Below, piece after piece: positions 23,770 to 35,829 of a DNA stretch of 64,000 nucleotides. Position 1 is the stretch's first letter. Every line of letters begins with the position of its first letter. A program made the translations under genes and the position numbers. Under the pieces are notes generated by a model that was not told the DNA's origin, made no database searches, and was given only the letters and a program-made list of their open reading frames with translations. Origin of the DNA: Symsagittifera roscoffensis (lineage: Eukaryota; Xenacoelomorpha; Acoela; Convolutidae); assembly GCF_963678635.1 (NCBI RefSeq), contig NC_087069.1, positions 3,858,166-3,922,165 of the forward strand. Direction: 5' to 3'.

Positions 23770-25960
23770 TCTCAAGAGATGACTTGGGAAACAAACAAAC
23801 CATTATAGTTCACAAGGGTTTAATTGAAGAAGAAAGATACGATCTTGTAACTACACCAGATAAACAAAAGATAAGATACTTCAGATCAAAAAAAAACTTA
23901 GAAGAAGGCAATAATCTAAAAAAAACAAATAGTAAGAAAAAATTTCCAGAACACGAAACGCAGTTTCGGAATCTGGCTCAACAATAAAACAAGAACTTCA
24001 AAATTTTCGCGTTTTTTTCCAAAAAAAGCAAACCAGCAGACAACCAAAGATAGTTTTCAAAATCAGAATCCACAACAGCATCAACTATAAAAGATGACTG
24101 CAGAATAATAAATTAATATATTCGCAAACTAGTAAGATTCTACAATCGGAATCAACCAATACGACAAATTGAAGGTTATACATTAACCGAATATCCGAAC
24201 TAAAAATGACTCAAAACGACAAATTTTTTGAGAATGACTCTAACCATCCCTTTTTCCTTAATGCACACAGCGATCCCACTAGAGGAAATGTACAGTTTTA
24301 AGAAATTAAAGACAACTATTTGATAACTATCTACCAATTATCAGTAATATCACTTCACATTACGGCAATTTTCCTATTGAAACTGTACCACAACATTTTT
24401 CCTATTCACCACCACACCAAAAGCAAACAGATCATATAGAATTAGATTTCTCCAAAGTTTTTACAGAATATATAAGAAAATTCAACATCAAAACTCACGA
24501 AGAGCAAACTCGATTTTCACAATGATGTTAATCTATCAAATGTAGTTGTGTTTCTATATTAGGAACGAATGAAATTTTTTATATAGCACCACCGTAATTA
24601 TCTCGACACGCAATAGTAAGACGCGAAACATTTTTTCTGACGATTTATCGACTCAAACCGTGAAACCTTCACCGATAAGAAAAAATCAGAATTAATTTAA
24701 ATTGATCTTCAAAAAATTCTAGCAAGCTTCATAATGGATTAGTTCCAAAACAATTTAGATCTAATTACCAAAGCAAGAAAGAGTTTTAGACAGCAAACAG
24801 ACAAAGAAACAACATTGACAAAATAGACTATGTATGTGACCCTGAGTGATCCATTGTTTTACTTTTTAACATCCCAATTGATTTTTCAAGTGCAGCAATT
24901 GCAACCATCTCCGTGAACAGAGATTTTTTTAAGATTAACTCCACCCAAAACTGACACCACACACTTAATTTTAAACACCAGGTTTTATAAAAACACAAGC
25001 AACATTATTTTAAATTCAACATTTACAAACACTCAAGAAAAGAAATCCTTAATGGTACTAGAAAATTCACACAAAAAAATTGTCCAAATGCCATCACATT
25101 TTGTAAACGAAGAAGAGCACTACCTAAAACATCACAAAAAGTATCTCTCCTATTCCTTCAACACTTATAGCACTTCACAAAAAAAAAAAAAAATTTCTTT
25201 TCCGAAAACGACATCACAAACAACAGTCATACCATCAGTTGTTCCAAAGTACTTACATATGGACTATCAAACAAATAGATCAATAACTGAAAAACGACCA
25301 CGTAACAAACAAAAATGCCCAATTGGAAATAATTTTGCAAATCATGATTCCGATTTGTTTTGCTAATATTAACCTTATTACTCACTTAGCACGACCACTC
25401 TATACAAAACAAAATCAATCTCAACGATACAATTTTACCCAACAGGTACCAAAACTAATATTTCAATCTGTAAATTTTTTTAATAGAAAAAAAAACATAA
25501 ACATATCGCACTGAAAATTATCTTTGTTTTCAGCAAAATGAAATTAACGCAAGCAACAGGCAACGCATAAGAAGCCAACCACAATTTTTTGTACTGAGGA
25601 TGATATTACTTTCATCAAAACCGACAAAAACATATTAAAAAACGAAAAAAATTACTGGACTGATATAGATCAAGCAGATGATATTTTTCAACCAGATATT
25701 TGTGAGCCCAACAGGATCCTCCAAACACAAAAACAATCTTCACAAACGTAGAATTTGGCTCAACCTAATAGTAACGTGCAGTCGCATTATTACACAAATA
25801 CTGAAAGTTACCATCACGAATCTATTGAAAAAAGAAAACCTACTACCCTAATTTTCACAACAACATGAACTTACATAAAACCTTTTTACAAGTGTTACAC
25901 AAAAATCAAACTCAACAGAATCACTCCAAATGACAATTATTACAGAAAAAAATACTCTAA
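23770..25960 (+). pseudogene. Decayed coding tract in repeat R, unidentified (gag-like?)
   Basis: Not recognised. Lys/Asn/Gln-rich open stretches occur in successive frames: 23784-23987 (67 codons from a TTG), 25052-25366 (104 codons), 25323-25514, and a stretch near 25605-25740 with acidic residues (EDDITF, DIDQADDIF). Composition and order would fit an eroded gag polyprotein, and the putative primer-binding site upstream supports that reading. No zinc knuckle or protease motif was found. Confidence 0.3.
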
Positions 25961-26154
25961 TTTAATTTCTAAAAGACGTGATAACCCAAACATTAGCAGG
26001 AAGCGCTCATGTTCAAACCCCGGAAAAAAGCGAATATGAGCGGTTCCTGCTAATGTTTGGGTAATCACTTCTTCAGAATTGAACTAGTGTAATTTTTTCT
26101 GTACTAATTGTCAATTGGAATGATTCTGCTGTTTGGTTTTTGTGTAAAATTTGT
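25888..26154. repeat. Long inverted repeat (foldback), copy 1
   Basis: Two arms of about 125 bp are inverted copies around a 17-base spacer at 26015-26031. The innermost ~40 bp (ACCCAAACATTAGCAGGAA and its complement) are almost perfect, and the outermost part (ACAAATTTTACACAAAAAYC) also pairs. Two further copies are at 32336-32609 and 34383-34656. Confidence 0.9.
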
Positions 26155-26329
26155 AAATTGAACTAGATAGAAGCTACTCTCACATTAAATATCACAATCA
26201 TCCAAACAATAGACCGTAAAAAATTACAGTAATTCTATCAAACAACTATCAAAACAGAACAAGAAACTATTCTCAGTACTCGTATCGAAAAAACTCACAA
26301 AATTCTAATTTGAAAGCGAATTAAACTCC

Positions 26330-27235
26330 ACGTGAAGTTGCCAAAGATTGCCAAAGCAAATGATAGAGGAACTTGGATCCCTTTGAAAATTTAAAAATGT
26401 AAGACTTAACACAGTGTAATCTTGGGGTAGAGCTGGGTACGGAGCGAGTGGTTCGTCGAAAAAAAAGTAGGCAAAATCAAACAAAGCAAGACATCATTAC
26501 AGAATTTGGTTCACCAATCAGACATTTCCGAAGACTTCAAGCCTTTTCAAATTATTTCGAAGAAATTTGTTGTGTATACTTGGCATGTGTAGGCAAACTA
26601 ACCAGTCAAAAAAATGGAATTTAGTGTTTATTAGTTAATGTAGACAGTTTTTTGAGATGTGTCATCAGAGTACAAACAAGAAAACAAAAGTATGCCAAGG
26701 TCATATTTGAAGCTTTTGTAGACAAACTAACTTGGCTTTTGTAGACAAACTAACCAGTCAAAATAATGAAATTAAACATTTCTTAGCTGATGAAGACAAT
26801 TTTTTGAGATTTGTCATCAGAGTACAAAAAATAAAATCAAAAAATAAGTCGTTTTTTAAGCTTTCAAAAACTGATATCTCGAATAAACACTCATGAAAAG
26901 CTTTGGGCTGAAGTTGGAACAGAATATGGGCAGACTCTTAAAACACTTTGCAAGGAGAAAAACATTGAAAATTACTCTACAATTGGTGAAACGTAAGCTG
27001 CAGTTGCAGAGAGAGCAATTCAGTCTTCAAATCATGTAATTATCGGTGTTATGAGGATGATGGTAAAACAATTTGTTTCAACCGTGGACTGTCGCAGAAA
27101 TTGGTCGTCTGGAAAATCTCTGAGAGATATGCAAAGTAACGAATATCATTTTATATAAGGAATAAACCACACCAAATTTCAATATTGTGGATAGAATTTC
27201 AAGAATTTTTATGAAAAATATATGAGGAAATGTTC
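26330..27235 (+). pseudogene. Polinton integrase relic P1, with end of the 136-aa gene
   Basis: Begins with the end of the 136-aa Polinton gene (AKANDRGTWIPLKI near 26350) and continues through integrase sequence: the VRSEW/KTSLQNLVHQS block (about 26440-26530), VRIQT-type sequence, EKLWAE.GTEYG near 26900, the third catalytic region with VAERAIQS at 27003-27025, and NCRRNWSSGKS near 27090. Two ~165-bp segments within 26585-26855 are a local duplication. The codon at 27009-27011 is GAG, the expected catalytic Glu, whereas the better-preserved copies have Asp. Several stops and frameshifts make this a relic. Confidence 0.75.
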
Positions 27236-27257
27236 AGATTGAAGAAAAATCCTCTTT

Positions 27258-28045
27258 AAATTTACATTTATAATGATCAGTGTTCCTGGAAATTTTTACT
27301 ATTGAGCTAATTTCTTATGCTAATTTTAATGGTTATCCGATTTATAGTATTAGTTTTCTTACCAATTTTCCCCTGGAACAGATGCATCTTTATGGAGGAT
27401 GGGAGGCTGCTAATTCAGAAAAATAGTACCCACCATTGTATTAAAACGTTTCTGAGGGGAAGTTTACTTAAATAGATGGGAGAGAAAGTTCTGAGGAAAA
27501 AACAAAGATTGAACCGACGCATAATGAACATGGATTGTATCAAAGTATTGATGGTATAGTTGTAGCTATGAATGACAAAGTTCGAAAACAAATAATTGCA
27601 CAAAAATGAAAAAAAAAGAAATTTATGTATCAACAAATAAGTCTACACGAAAATTATTCCTCGTTTTATCTAAGGATCAATCACTTTTTATCACTTTTTG
27701 TTGAGAAAGAGACCAAAGTCACACAAGGCTTATAATGAGTGGAGAAAGACCACACTATCTTGTGTATTCTTACGACATTACGAGAATACATTCCCTTATT
27801 ATATACACATATCATATAGGATAAAAATAGTAGGTGATACAAAATTCCTTTATTGTATTCTTTTCATTTCAAAAGTAAAAAATGGAGGCATAGGATCTAC
27901 AGGACGGTACATGATTTATTAATCCTTAACAAATCTACTGTTTTAAAACTTATTAAAAAACTCTTTCCATAGCATAAAATTTCAACATGGGATACTACAG
28001 GCAGAAAAACTGTTTTTGTTTCCGTAGGAGTGCTCCGCAGGATTT
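27258..28045 (+). pseudogene. Polinton penton (minor capsid) relic P1
   Basis: Follows the integrase relic, as in the intact block. Recognisable pieces include the EPTHNEHGLYQS region (about 27515), NDKVRKQIIAQK (about 27570), SYDITRIHSLI (about 27765), VGDTKFLYCILFISKVKNG (about 27830-27890) and TTGRKTVFVSVGVL (about 27995). These match the penton gene at 59254-60081. Frameshifted throughout. Confidence 0.75.
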
Positions 28046-28059
28046 CGGATAGTCATAAT

Positions 28060-28308
28060 TTGATTTGTTTTTCATACGAAAAGATTGCTCAAAAATCAGC
28101 TGACTTTCCCATTTTTGTGGTTATGCTAAACAGTGTTGAAGCGCTTTTGGTGCTCTTGTATGAATTTTTGAGGAACTGCACACCCCTTTAATAAAAATTT
28201 TATAGTCCGAGCTGCAAAAAGAGTTAGAGGAATTTTATTTGAAATTGCAGCACCAGAGAATAGAGAAAAAGTTTGTGAACAAAAAACTCAAAAATTAGCA
28301 AAGTATTT
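28060..28308 (+). pseudogene. Polinton core protein relic P1
   Basis: Short decayed version of the basic core gene, with SYEKIAQKSADFPIF (about 28075), RAAKRVRGILFEIAAPEN (about 28208-28260) and a truncated remainder. It is cut at about 28310 by sequence of repeat R. As in the other copies, the preceding penton frame ends in TGA within TTTTGATTT and no ATG opens the core frame. Confidence 0.6.
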
Positions 28309-30579
28309 CAACACCCGAATAGCGGACCGAGCTTCTACGTCGTGAAATGAAAAAGCAAACTATGAATTCCTCAAAAAACAAATGAAACATGTTCCTGTTT
28401 TCTTTTGAAATGAAAGAGCACTCTTTTTTTATTCAGCAAGAATTTCATATCAAAGTGGAAGCATTTCAAAACAAGTTTTAAAAAAATACTATTAAGTTCT
28501 CCATAAAATTTCTTCTCTGTAAAATACTTAGTACTAACCAATCATGATCAATAACTAACACATACAATGTACAGCTAAAATTGTTTATAGTTTCACCCAG
28601 AACAGAATAAGTTTAACTTAGCAAACAGTTGATCTTCTGCAGAACAGTTTCTGATATCTAGTATGGCAAATACCAGTATACACTAGATTTATTGAGGCTA
28701 GGAGATATATGAGTACGATTAGGACTGGTATTGGACTAAGAAATCGTACGAATCCATCCGGCCCAAAATAAGATAGCCTGACGAACAGACGGTGTACCTT
28801 TTCCAAAACAACACTATGAGTGAACCACCGCGTAAATAAGTTAATCTGGTGCGTCCAAGGGTCTCGAACAGACCCCTACAATTTTAGGTTTAGCTAATTC
28901 AAAATAGAAACAGGATCCAAAAACTCATCATAAAAAGTTAAGAAGTATTGAAAACTTACCTCACGTCTGAATAAGTCTAATCAATAACAAAGAGTTTTCA
29001 AACTTACTTACACCAGGTCAAAATCCAAACAGCGGACTGACCTTCAACGTCGTGAAAAGAAACAGCAAACTGCAACGACTACTTCTCTACGAACTTCTCA
29101 ATGCTGTACATTTCCATTCAAAATTATGGAAAAAAAAATTGGAGCAAAATATTCATTTCCAAGATTCATATCTCTCAATGATGTTTAACTTGTGATAAAA
29201 TAATACCGAACCGATTTAGATCAGTCGTTTAATTTTAAAAGTTCTGCAAAAAATTTATAATTTTATAAAGTTAAAAAAATTGAATAAAAAAAACAAAAAC
29301 TTGCTAGATAATAAAGAAATTAGTTTTATCGAAAGTAGAAGTCGTCCCTTGCTTCTCAAGGACTCCTGTTAACTCTCAATGGGTTTCGTTGTTTCTTCAA
29401 CTAAAGTAGAGCTCATAATCACTCAAAAAACTTATTTCATTGGAACATTATTTTCTATTCTTTCTTGAAAACTTTAAATTTCATTTTTACTCGTGTCAAG
29501 GCTTTTCGTCGTTTTAAGCCACCTAATTATACTTTATACCAAATCTTCAAAGCTATCTTTGGATCTTCAAAACTATATTTTAATTTTAATTTTATATCAA
29601 TAGAAATACATGATCAGCAAGCTTTCCTTGAATCTATTAGAACAATTTTGTTCCCCCGCCTCTTAATACTAGTGTCGAACGACCTCAAATATCGAATCAG
29701 TCTCCAACCCTTACAAACGTCCCAGAATTAACTAAAACTTTTCAAATAACTAACCATTTTATTTAAGATAAACAGTAAAAAACTTCGGTTACTTATCCTT
29801 CACTTGAGCCCCTCCTCTTAATCAACCCCAGCTAAAAACAAATCATGAAAGTGGTAAACACTTAGAAAAGTATCTAACCATCTATTTCTGTTCTAACTAA
29901 ACGGGAACCTTGTGGATTGATATAACATTCCCCAACCTTTGATCACATATCAAAACCCTAAGTAAGATTAAGTTTTCTTATAAAGCTTAACCACTTGAGA
30001 AAGTATAAGAATTGATATACTCTCTGTGCAACCCGTCTATACGAGAAAAAATATCCCCCAGCATCAAGATAACCTCATTATAGTTGTTAGGACTAACAAT
30101 TTAGTAAATAGAAAACCTAAGCTTTGGATTTTGCAACCGTCACTCTAACGCTTATGTCTAGAGATGATTTGTGAAACAAACAAACAATTATAACTCTCAA
30201 GGATTTACTTGAAGAAGAAAGCTACCATCTTGTAACTTCACAGCAGAAACAAAACATAAGATACATCAGATTGAAAAAAGAAACGAAAAATTGTAATAAT
30301 CGCAAACCAAATAAATATTTAAATCAAAGTTTTCCAGAACACGAAACGCTGTTTCGGAATCTGGCTCAACCACAAAACAAGAACTTCTAAATTTTTGAGA
30401 TTTTATCGAAAAAAAAGTAAAAAAGTAGACAATCAAAGATAATTTTCAAAATTAGAATCCCCAGCAGCATCAAGTAAAAAAGGTAAACGTAGAATATACA
30501 ATTATAATATTCACAAACTAGTAAGACTCCACAATCGGAATCAACCAATACGACAAATTGAAGGTTATACATTAACCGA

Positions 30580-30885
30580 ATGTCCGAAGTAAAAATGACT
30601 CAATACGACGAAAATTTTGAGAATGACTCTATCCTTCTCTTTTTCCCTAATGCACACAGCGATCCCACTAGAGGACATGTAAAGTTTTGCCACAGTCTAA
30701 TTGTAAAAACGTTTCACAAAGGAAAGAGTTCATGTTCATGTAAACAAGAAACTCCTGAAGTAAAAAAAGTTAAGGACAATTACTTGATAACTATCTACCA
30801 GATATCAGTAAAATCACTTCTTATTGAAATTAAACTACCAAAACCTTCCTATCCACCACCACACCAAAAACAAACAGATCATTGA
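30580..30885 (+). pseudogene. 101-codon frame in repeat R, unidentified
   Basis: ATG-initiated frame with no recognised domain. It contains a short CSCKQE cysteine pair and a proline-rich end (PKPSYPPPHQK). The equivalent place in copy 1 (about 24200-24440) is broken, so this is probably a surviving piece of the same decayed coding tract and not an independent gene. Confidence 0.25.
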
Positions 30886-32335
30886 GAATTAGAATTCTCA
30901 AAAATTTTTAGAGGATATATAAAAAAATTCAACATCAAAACACACAAAGAACAAACTCGGTTTTCACAAATGATGTTTTTCCATAAATTATAATTGCGTT
31001 TTTATATTAGAAACGATTGAAACTTTTTATATAGCACCACCGCAAACATCTCGACACGCAGTAGTAAAACGCGTAATACTTTTACTGACAATTCTTCGAC
31101 TCAAACCGTGAAACCTTCACCGATAAGGTAAAATCACATTTTACTTAGGCTCAGCTTCTGAAAATCCTAGCGAGCTTCATTAAAGATTACTTCCAAACAA
31201 ATTAGATCTAAATGCCAAAGCAAGAAATAATTTTAGACAGCAAACAGACAGTGAAACAATATTGACAAAATAGATTATATATGCGACCCTGAATGATTCC
31301 TTGTTTTTTTTTTAAATAACACAATTGATATTTCAAGTGCAGCAATTGCAACCATCTCCGTGCAAGATTTTGTAAGATTAACTCCACTAACAACTTAAAT
31401 TAACTCCACTAAATTTAAACGCAAGCTTTTATAAAAAAACAAGCAACAAAATTTTGAATTCAACATTTATAAACACTCAAGAAAAGAAACCCTTAATGGT
31501 ACCAGAAAATTCAAGCAAAAATTATCCGAGCTCCATCACATTTTGTAAACGAAGAAAAATACTATCTATAACATCACAAAAAAAATCTCTCCTATTCCTT
31601 CAACACTTATAGCACCTCACAAAAAAAAACAATTTTTCTTTTCCACCAACGACATTACAAACAACAGTCAAACCATCAATCGTTCCAAATTACTAACTTA
31701 TGGACTTTTAAACAAATAGATCAATAACTAAAAAGCGACCACTTAACAAACAAAAAAAACGCCCAATTGGAAAAAACTTTGCAAATCATGATTATGATTG
31801 TTTTTGCTAATATTAACCTTATTACTCACATAGCCTGACCAATCTATACAAAACAAAATCAATCCCAACAACACAATTTTACCCAACAGGTACCGAAACC
31901 AATATCTCAATCTGTATTTTTTGTCGATAGAAGAAAAACACAGACATATCGCACTGAAAACTATCCTTTTTTCAACAAAATAAAAATAACCCAATCAACA
32001 GGCAGCGTATAAGAAGCCAACCACAATTTTTTGTTCTGAAGATGAAGATTACTTTCATAAAAACCAACAAAAACATAATAAAAAACGAAAAAAGTCACTG
32101 GAATGATATAGATCAAGCAGATGATATTTTTCAACCAGATATTTGAAAACCCTACAAGAACCTCCAACAACCAAGACAAACACAATAACAATCTTCTCAA
32201 ACTTGGATTTTGGCGCAATCTAAAAGTAACGTGCAATCACAATATTAAACAAATACTGAAAGTTACCAACCCAGATCTATTAAAAATGAAATCCCACTAC
32301 CCTTTTTTTACAACATGAAATTACAAAAAATCAAT

Positions 32336-32609
32336 TTACAAATTTTACACAAAAACCAAACACAGCAAGATCACTACAAGTGAAAATTAGTACAGAAAAT
32401 TTACTCTAATTTGATTTCTAAAAGAAGTAATTACCCAAACATTAGCAGGAACAGCTCATATTCAAACCCCGGAATAAAGTGGATATGAGCGGTTCCTGCT
32501 AATTGTTGGGTAATTACTTCTTCAGAATCGACCAAGAGTATTTTTTTCTGTCCTAATTGTCATTTGGTGATTCTGCTGTGTTTGGTTTTTGTGTAATTTT
32601 TGCAAATTG
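32336..32609. repeat. Long inverted repeat (foldback), copy 2
   Basis: Same structure as 25888-26154: inner arms around 32430-32464 and 32481-32522 with the spacer AAACCCCGGAATAAAGTG. The outer arms carry the ACAAATTTTACACAAAAACC phrase and its complement. Confidence 0.9.
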
Positions 32610-32779
32610 AAGTAGATAGAAAAAAATCTAACAATAGATTGCAAAATCATCCAAACAATATACCGTATAAAAATAATTATAAAAATAGATCCCTTGATAT
32701 TTCTAAAAAGACAAAAATAACTATCAAAACAGATCGAGAAACTTTTCTCAGTCCTCGTATCGAAAAAACTCATATCATT

Positions 32780-33525
32780 TCAATTTGAAAGCGACACAAA
32801 CTCCACGTGAGTTTGCTACCAACAAAAATGCCAAAACAAAAGACAGAGGAAATTGTATCCCTTTTAATTTTAAAAAGGTGAGTCTAAATAGAGTGTAATC
32901 TAGGGGTAGAGCTGCGTACGGAGCGAGCGATTTATCGAAAAAAGAAGTAGAAAAAATCATACAAACCAAGACATCATTACAGAGTTTGGTCCACCAATCA
33001 GACATTTCCGAAGACTTCAAGCCTTTTCAAATTATTTCGAAGAAATTTGGTGTTTATACTTGGCATGTGTAGGCAAACTAGCCAGTCAAAAAAATGGAAT
33101 TTAGTGTTTATTAGTTAATGTAGACAGTTTTTTGAGATGTGTCATCAGAGTACAAACAAGAAAACAAAAGTATGCCAATGTCATATTTCAAGCTTTCACA
33201 AAACTGATTTCTCGAATAAACACTCATGAAAAGCTTTGGGCTGATAATGGAACAGAATATAGGGGTAATTTTAAATTACTGTGCACGGAGGAAGACATAA
33301 AGACATTGAAGTTTACTCTACAATTAGTGAAACGTAAGCTGCATTTGCAGAGAGATCAATTCAGTCTGTAAATCAAATAGTTATCAGTGTTTTGAGGACG
33401 ATGGTTAAAAAATGTGTCCTCGAATTCTAACAAATAGTTTCAATCATGAACTGTCGCAATAACTGGTCGTCTGGAAAATTTTCGAAAGATGTGCAATATA
33501 ACGACTTTTATCAGTTTTGTATAAG
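32780..33525 (+). pseudogene. Polinton integrase relic P2
   Basis: Matches the N-terminal and catalytic parts of the integrase: SRGRAAYGA (about 32905), TKTSLQSLVHQSDISEDFK (about 32967-33020), CVIRVQTRKQKYA (33135) and EKLWADNGTEYRG (about 33227). The third catalytic region FAERSIQS near 33343 has GAG at 33350-33352. An in-frame TAA precedes the SRGRAAYG block. Broken by stops and a frameshift; the C-terminal domain is missing because the duplication joint follows. Confidence 0.75.
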
Positions 33526-35570
33526 GCCACACACTTAAATTTAAACGCAAGCTTTTATAAAAATACAAGCAAACAAAATTTTGAATTCAACATATATAAA
33601 CATTCAAGAAAAGAAACCCTTAATGGTACCAGAAAATTCAAGCAAAAATTATCCGAGCTCCATCACATTTTGTAAACGAAGAAAAATACTATCTATAACA
33701 TCACAAAAAAAATCTCTCCTATTCCTTCAACACTTATAGCACCTCACAAAAAAAATAATTTTTCTTTTCCACCAACGACATTACAAACAACAGTCAAACC
33801 ATCAATCGTTCCAAAATACTAACTTATGGACTTTTAAACAATTAGATCAATAACTAAAAAGCGACCACTTAACAAACAAAAAAAACGCCCAATTGGAAAA
33901 AACTTTGCAAATCATGATTATGATTGTTTTTGCTAATATTAACCTTATTACTCACATAGCCTGACCAATCTATACAAAACAAAATCAATCCCAACAACAC
34001 AATTTTACCCAACAGGTACCGAAACCAATATCTCAATCTGTATTTTTTGTCGATAGAAGAAAAACACAGACATATCGCACTGAAAACTATCCTTTTTTCA
34101 ACAAAATAAAAATAACCCAATCAACAGGCAGCGCATAAGAAACCAACCACAATTTGCTGTTCTGAAGATGATATTTTTCAACCAGATATTTGAAAACCCT
34201 ACAAGAACCTCCAACAACCAAGACAAACACAATAACAATCTTCTCAAACTTGGATTTTGGCGCCATCTAAAAGTAACGTGCAATCACAATATTAAACAAA
34301 TACTGAAAGTTACTATCCCAGATTTATTAAAAATGAAATCCCACTACCCTTTTTTTACAACATGAAATTACAAAAAATCAATTTACAAATTTTACACAAA
34401 AACCAAACACAGCAAGATCACTACAAGTGAAAATTAGTACAGAAAATTTACTCTAGTTTGATTTCTAAAAGAAGTAATTACCCAAACATTAGCAGGAACA
34501 GCTCATATTCAAACCCCGGAATAAAGTGGATATGAGCGGTTCCTGCTAATTGTTGGGTAATTACTTCTTCAGAATCTACCAAGAGTATTTTTTTCTGTCC
34601 TAAATGTCATTTGGTGATTCGGCTGTGTTTGGTTTTTGTGTAAACTTTGCAAACTGAAGTAGATAGAAAAAAATCTAACAATAGATTGCAAAATCATCCA
34701 AACAATATACCGTATAAAAATAATTATAAAAATAGATCCCTTGATATTTCTAAAAAGACAAAAATAACTATCAAAACAGATCGAGAAACTTTTCTCAGTC
34801 CTCGTATCGAAAAAACTCACATCATTTCAATTTGAAAGCGACACAAACTCCACGTGAATTTGCTACCAACAAAAAAGCCAAAACAAAAGACAAAGGAAAT
34901 TGTATCCCTTTTAATTTTAAAAAGGTGAGTCTAAATAGAGTGTAATCTAGGGGTAGAGCTGCGTACGGAGCGAGCGATTTATCGAAAAAAGAAGTAGAAA
35001 AAATCATACAAACCAAGACATCATTACAGAGTTTGGTCCACCAATCAGACATTTCCGAAGACTTCAAGCCTTTTCAAATTGATTCGAAGAAATTTGTTGT
35101 GTATACTTGGCATGATTAGGCAAACTAGTCAGTCAAAAAAATGGAATTTAGTGTTTATTAGTTAACGTAGACAGTTTTTTGAGATGTGTCATCAGAGTAC
35201 AAACAAGAAAACAAAAGTATGCCAAGGTCATATTTCAAGCTTTCACAAAACTGATTTCTCGAATAAACACTCATGAAAAGCTTTGGGCTGATAATGGAAC
35301 AGAATATAGGGGTACTTTTAAATTACTGTGCACGGAGGAAGACATAAAGACATTGAAGTTTACTCTACAATTAGTGAAATGTAAGCTGCATTTGCAGAGA
35401 GATCAATTCAGTCTGTCAATCAAATAGTTATCAGTGTTTTGAGGACGATGGTAAAAAAATGTGTCCTCGAATTCTAACAAATAGTTTCAATCATGAACTG
35501 TCGCAATAACTGGTCGTCTGGAAAATTTTCGAAAGATGTGCAATATAACGACTTTTATCAGATTTGTATA
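33526..35570 (+). repeat. ~2.05-kb tandem duplication, second copy
   Basis: Second copy of 31400-33525, joined at about 33526 (ACACTTAAATTTAAACGCAA). It is followed by the remainder of the integrase gene, so this copy is the one continuous with the longer Polinton relic. Confidence 0.85.
34383..34656. repeat. Long inverted repeat (foldback), copy 3
   Basis: Third copy, 2047 bp after copy 2 and nearly identical to it; it was multiplied together with the surrounding tandem duplication. Confidence 0.9.
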
Positions 35571-35776
35571 AGGATTCACTCGTGAAATATACCACACGTA
35601 ATTTCAAAATTGGGGATAGAATTTCGAGAAACTTTATTACGTTCCCAAAAGAAAACAACTCACAATTTACCGATGAAATATTTGAAATATTATCTTTTTC
35701 AACAAAAATGCCGGCAATTTATATCATCAAAGATCTCAAAAAAGAAGAAATTCTGGGCAAATTTTATGAAAAATGA
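34827..35776 (+). pseudogene. Polinton integrase relic P3
   Basis: Nearly full-length decayed integrase. The N-terminal and catalytic parts are as in P2 (GAG at 35397-35399 for the third catalytic residue), followed by NCRNNWSSGKF, then a clean C-terminal stretch at 35564-35776 with FKIGDRISRNFITF, TDEIFEI and YIIKDLKKEEILGKFYEK. The latter is the SH3/chromo-like C-terminal module also present at 60125-60330. Stops and at least one frameshift interrupt it. Confidence 0.8.
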
Positions 35777-35829
35777 ATGAAGAAATGTTCAGGTTGAAGC
35801 TAAATTCTCTTTTACGTTTCATTTATAAT

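Larger units (their letters stand above)
21967..26320 (+). repeat. Dispersed repeat R, copy 1
   Basis: Direct repeat of 28361-32750 at an offset of about 6.39 kb. It starts inside the last part of the tandem array (TATGAATTCCTC at 21967 and 28361) and ends against the decayed Polinton sequence. Similarity is about 90% at first, almost perfect over 22140-23440, then clearly lower. It may be the 5' part of an LTR retrotransposon, with a primer-binding-like site at 22454 and a decayed coding tract at 23.8-25.9 kb, but no LTR pair was established. Confidence 0.75.
28361..32750 (+). repeat. Dispersed repeat R, copy 2
   Basis: Direct copy of 21967-26320. 28533-29830 is almost identical to 22140-23440, including the 88-codon frame at 29465-29731. 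The rest is more diverged. It contains a PBS-like site at 28847 and an inverted repeat at 32336-32609, and leads into integrase relic P2. Confidence 0.75.
31400..33525 (+). repeat. ~2.1-kb tandem duplication, first copy
   Basis: The stretch from TTTAAACGCAAGCTTTTATA (about 31409) to the end of integrase relic P2 is repeated directly at 33526-35570. It includes the end of repeat R, a foldback element and an integrase relic. Most of the pair differs by scattered substitutions and one 79-bp deletion in the second copy. Confidence 0.85.

Noticed and set aside
29465-29731. 88-codon frame, identical at 23072-23338
   Set aside because: It starts at TTG, lacks any motif, and its conservation is explained by the almost identical surrounding DNA of the two repeat copies.
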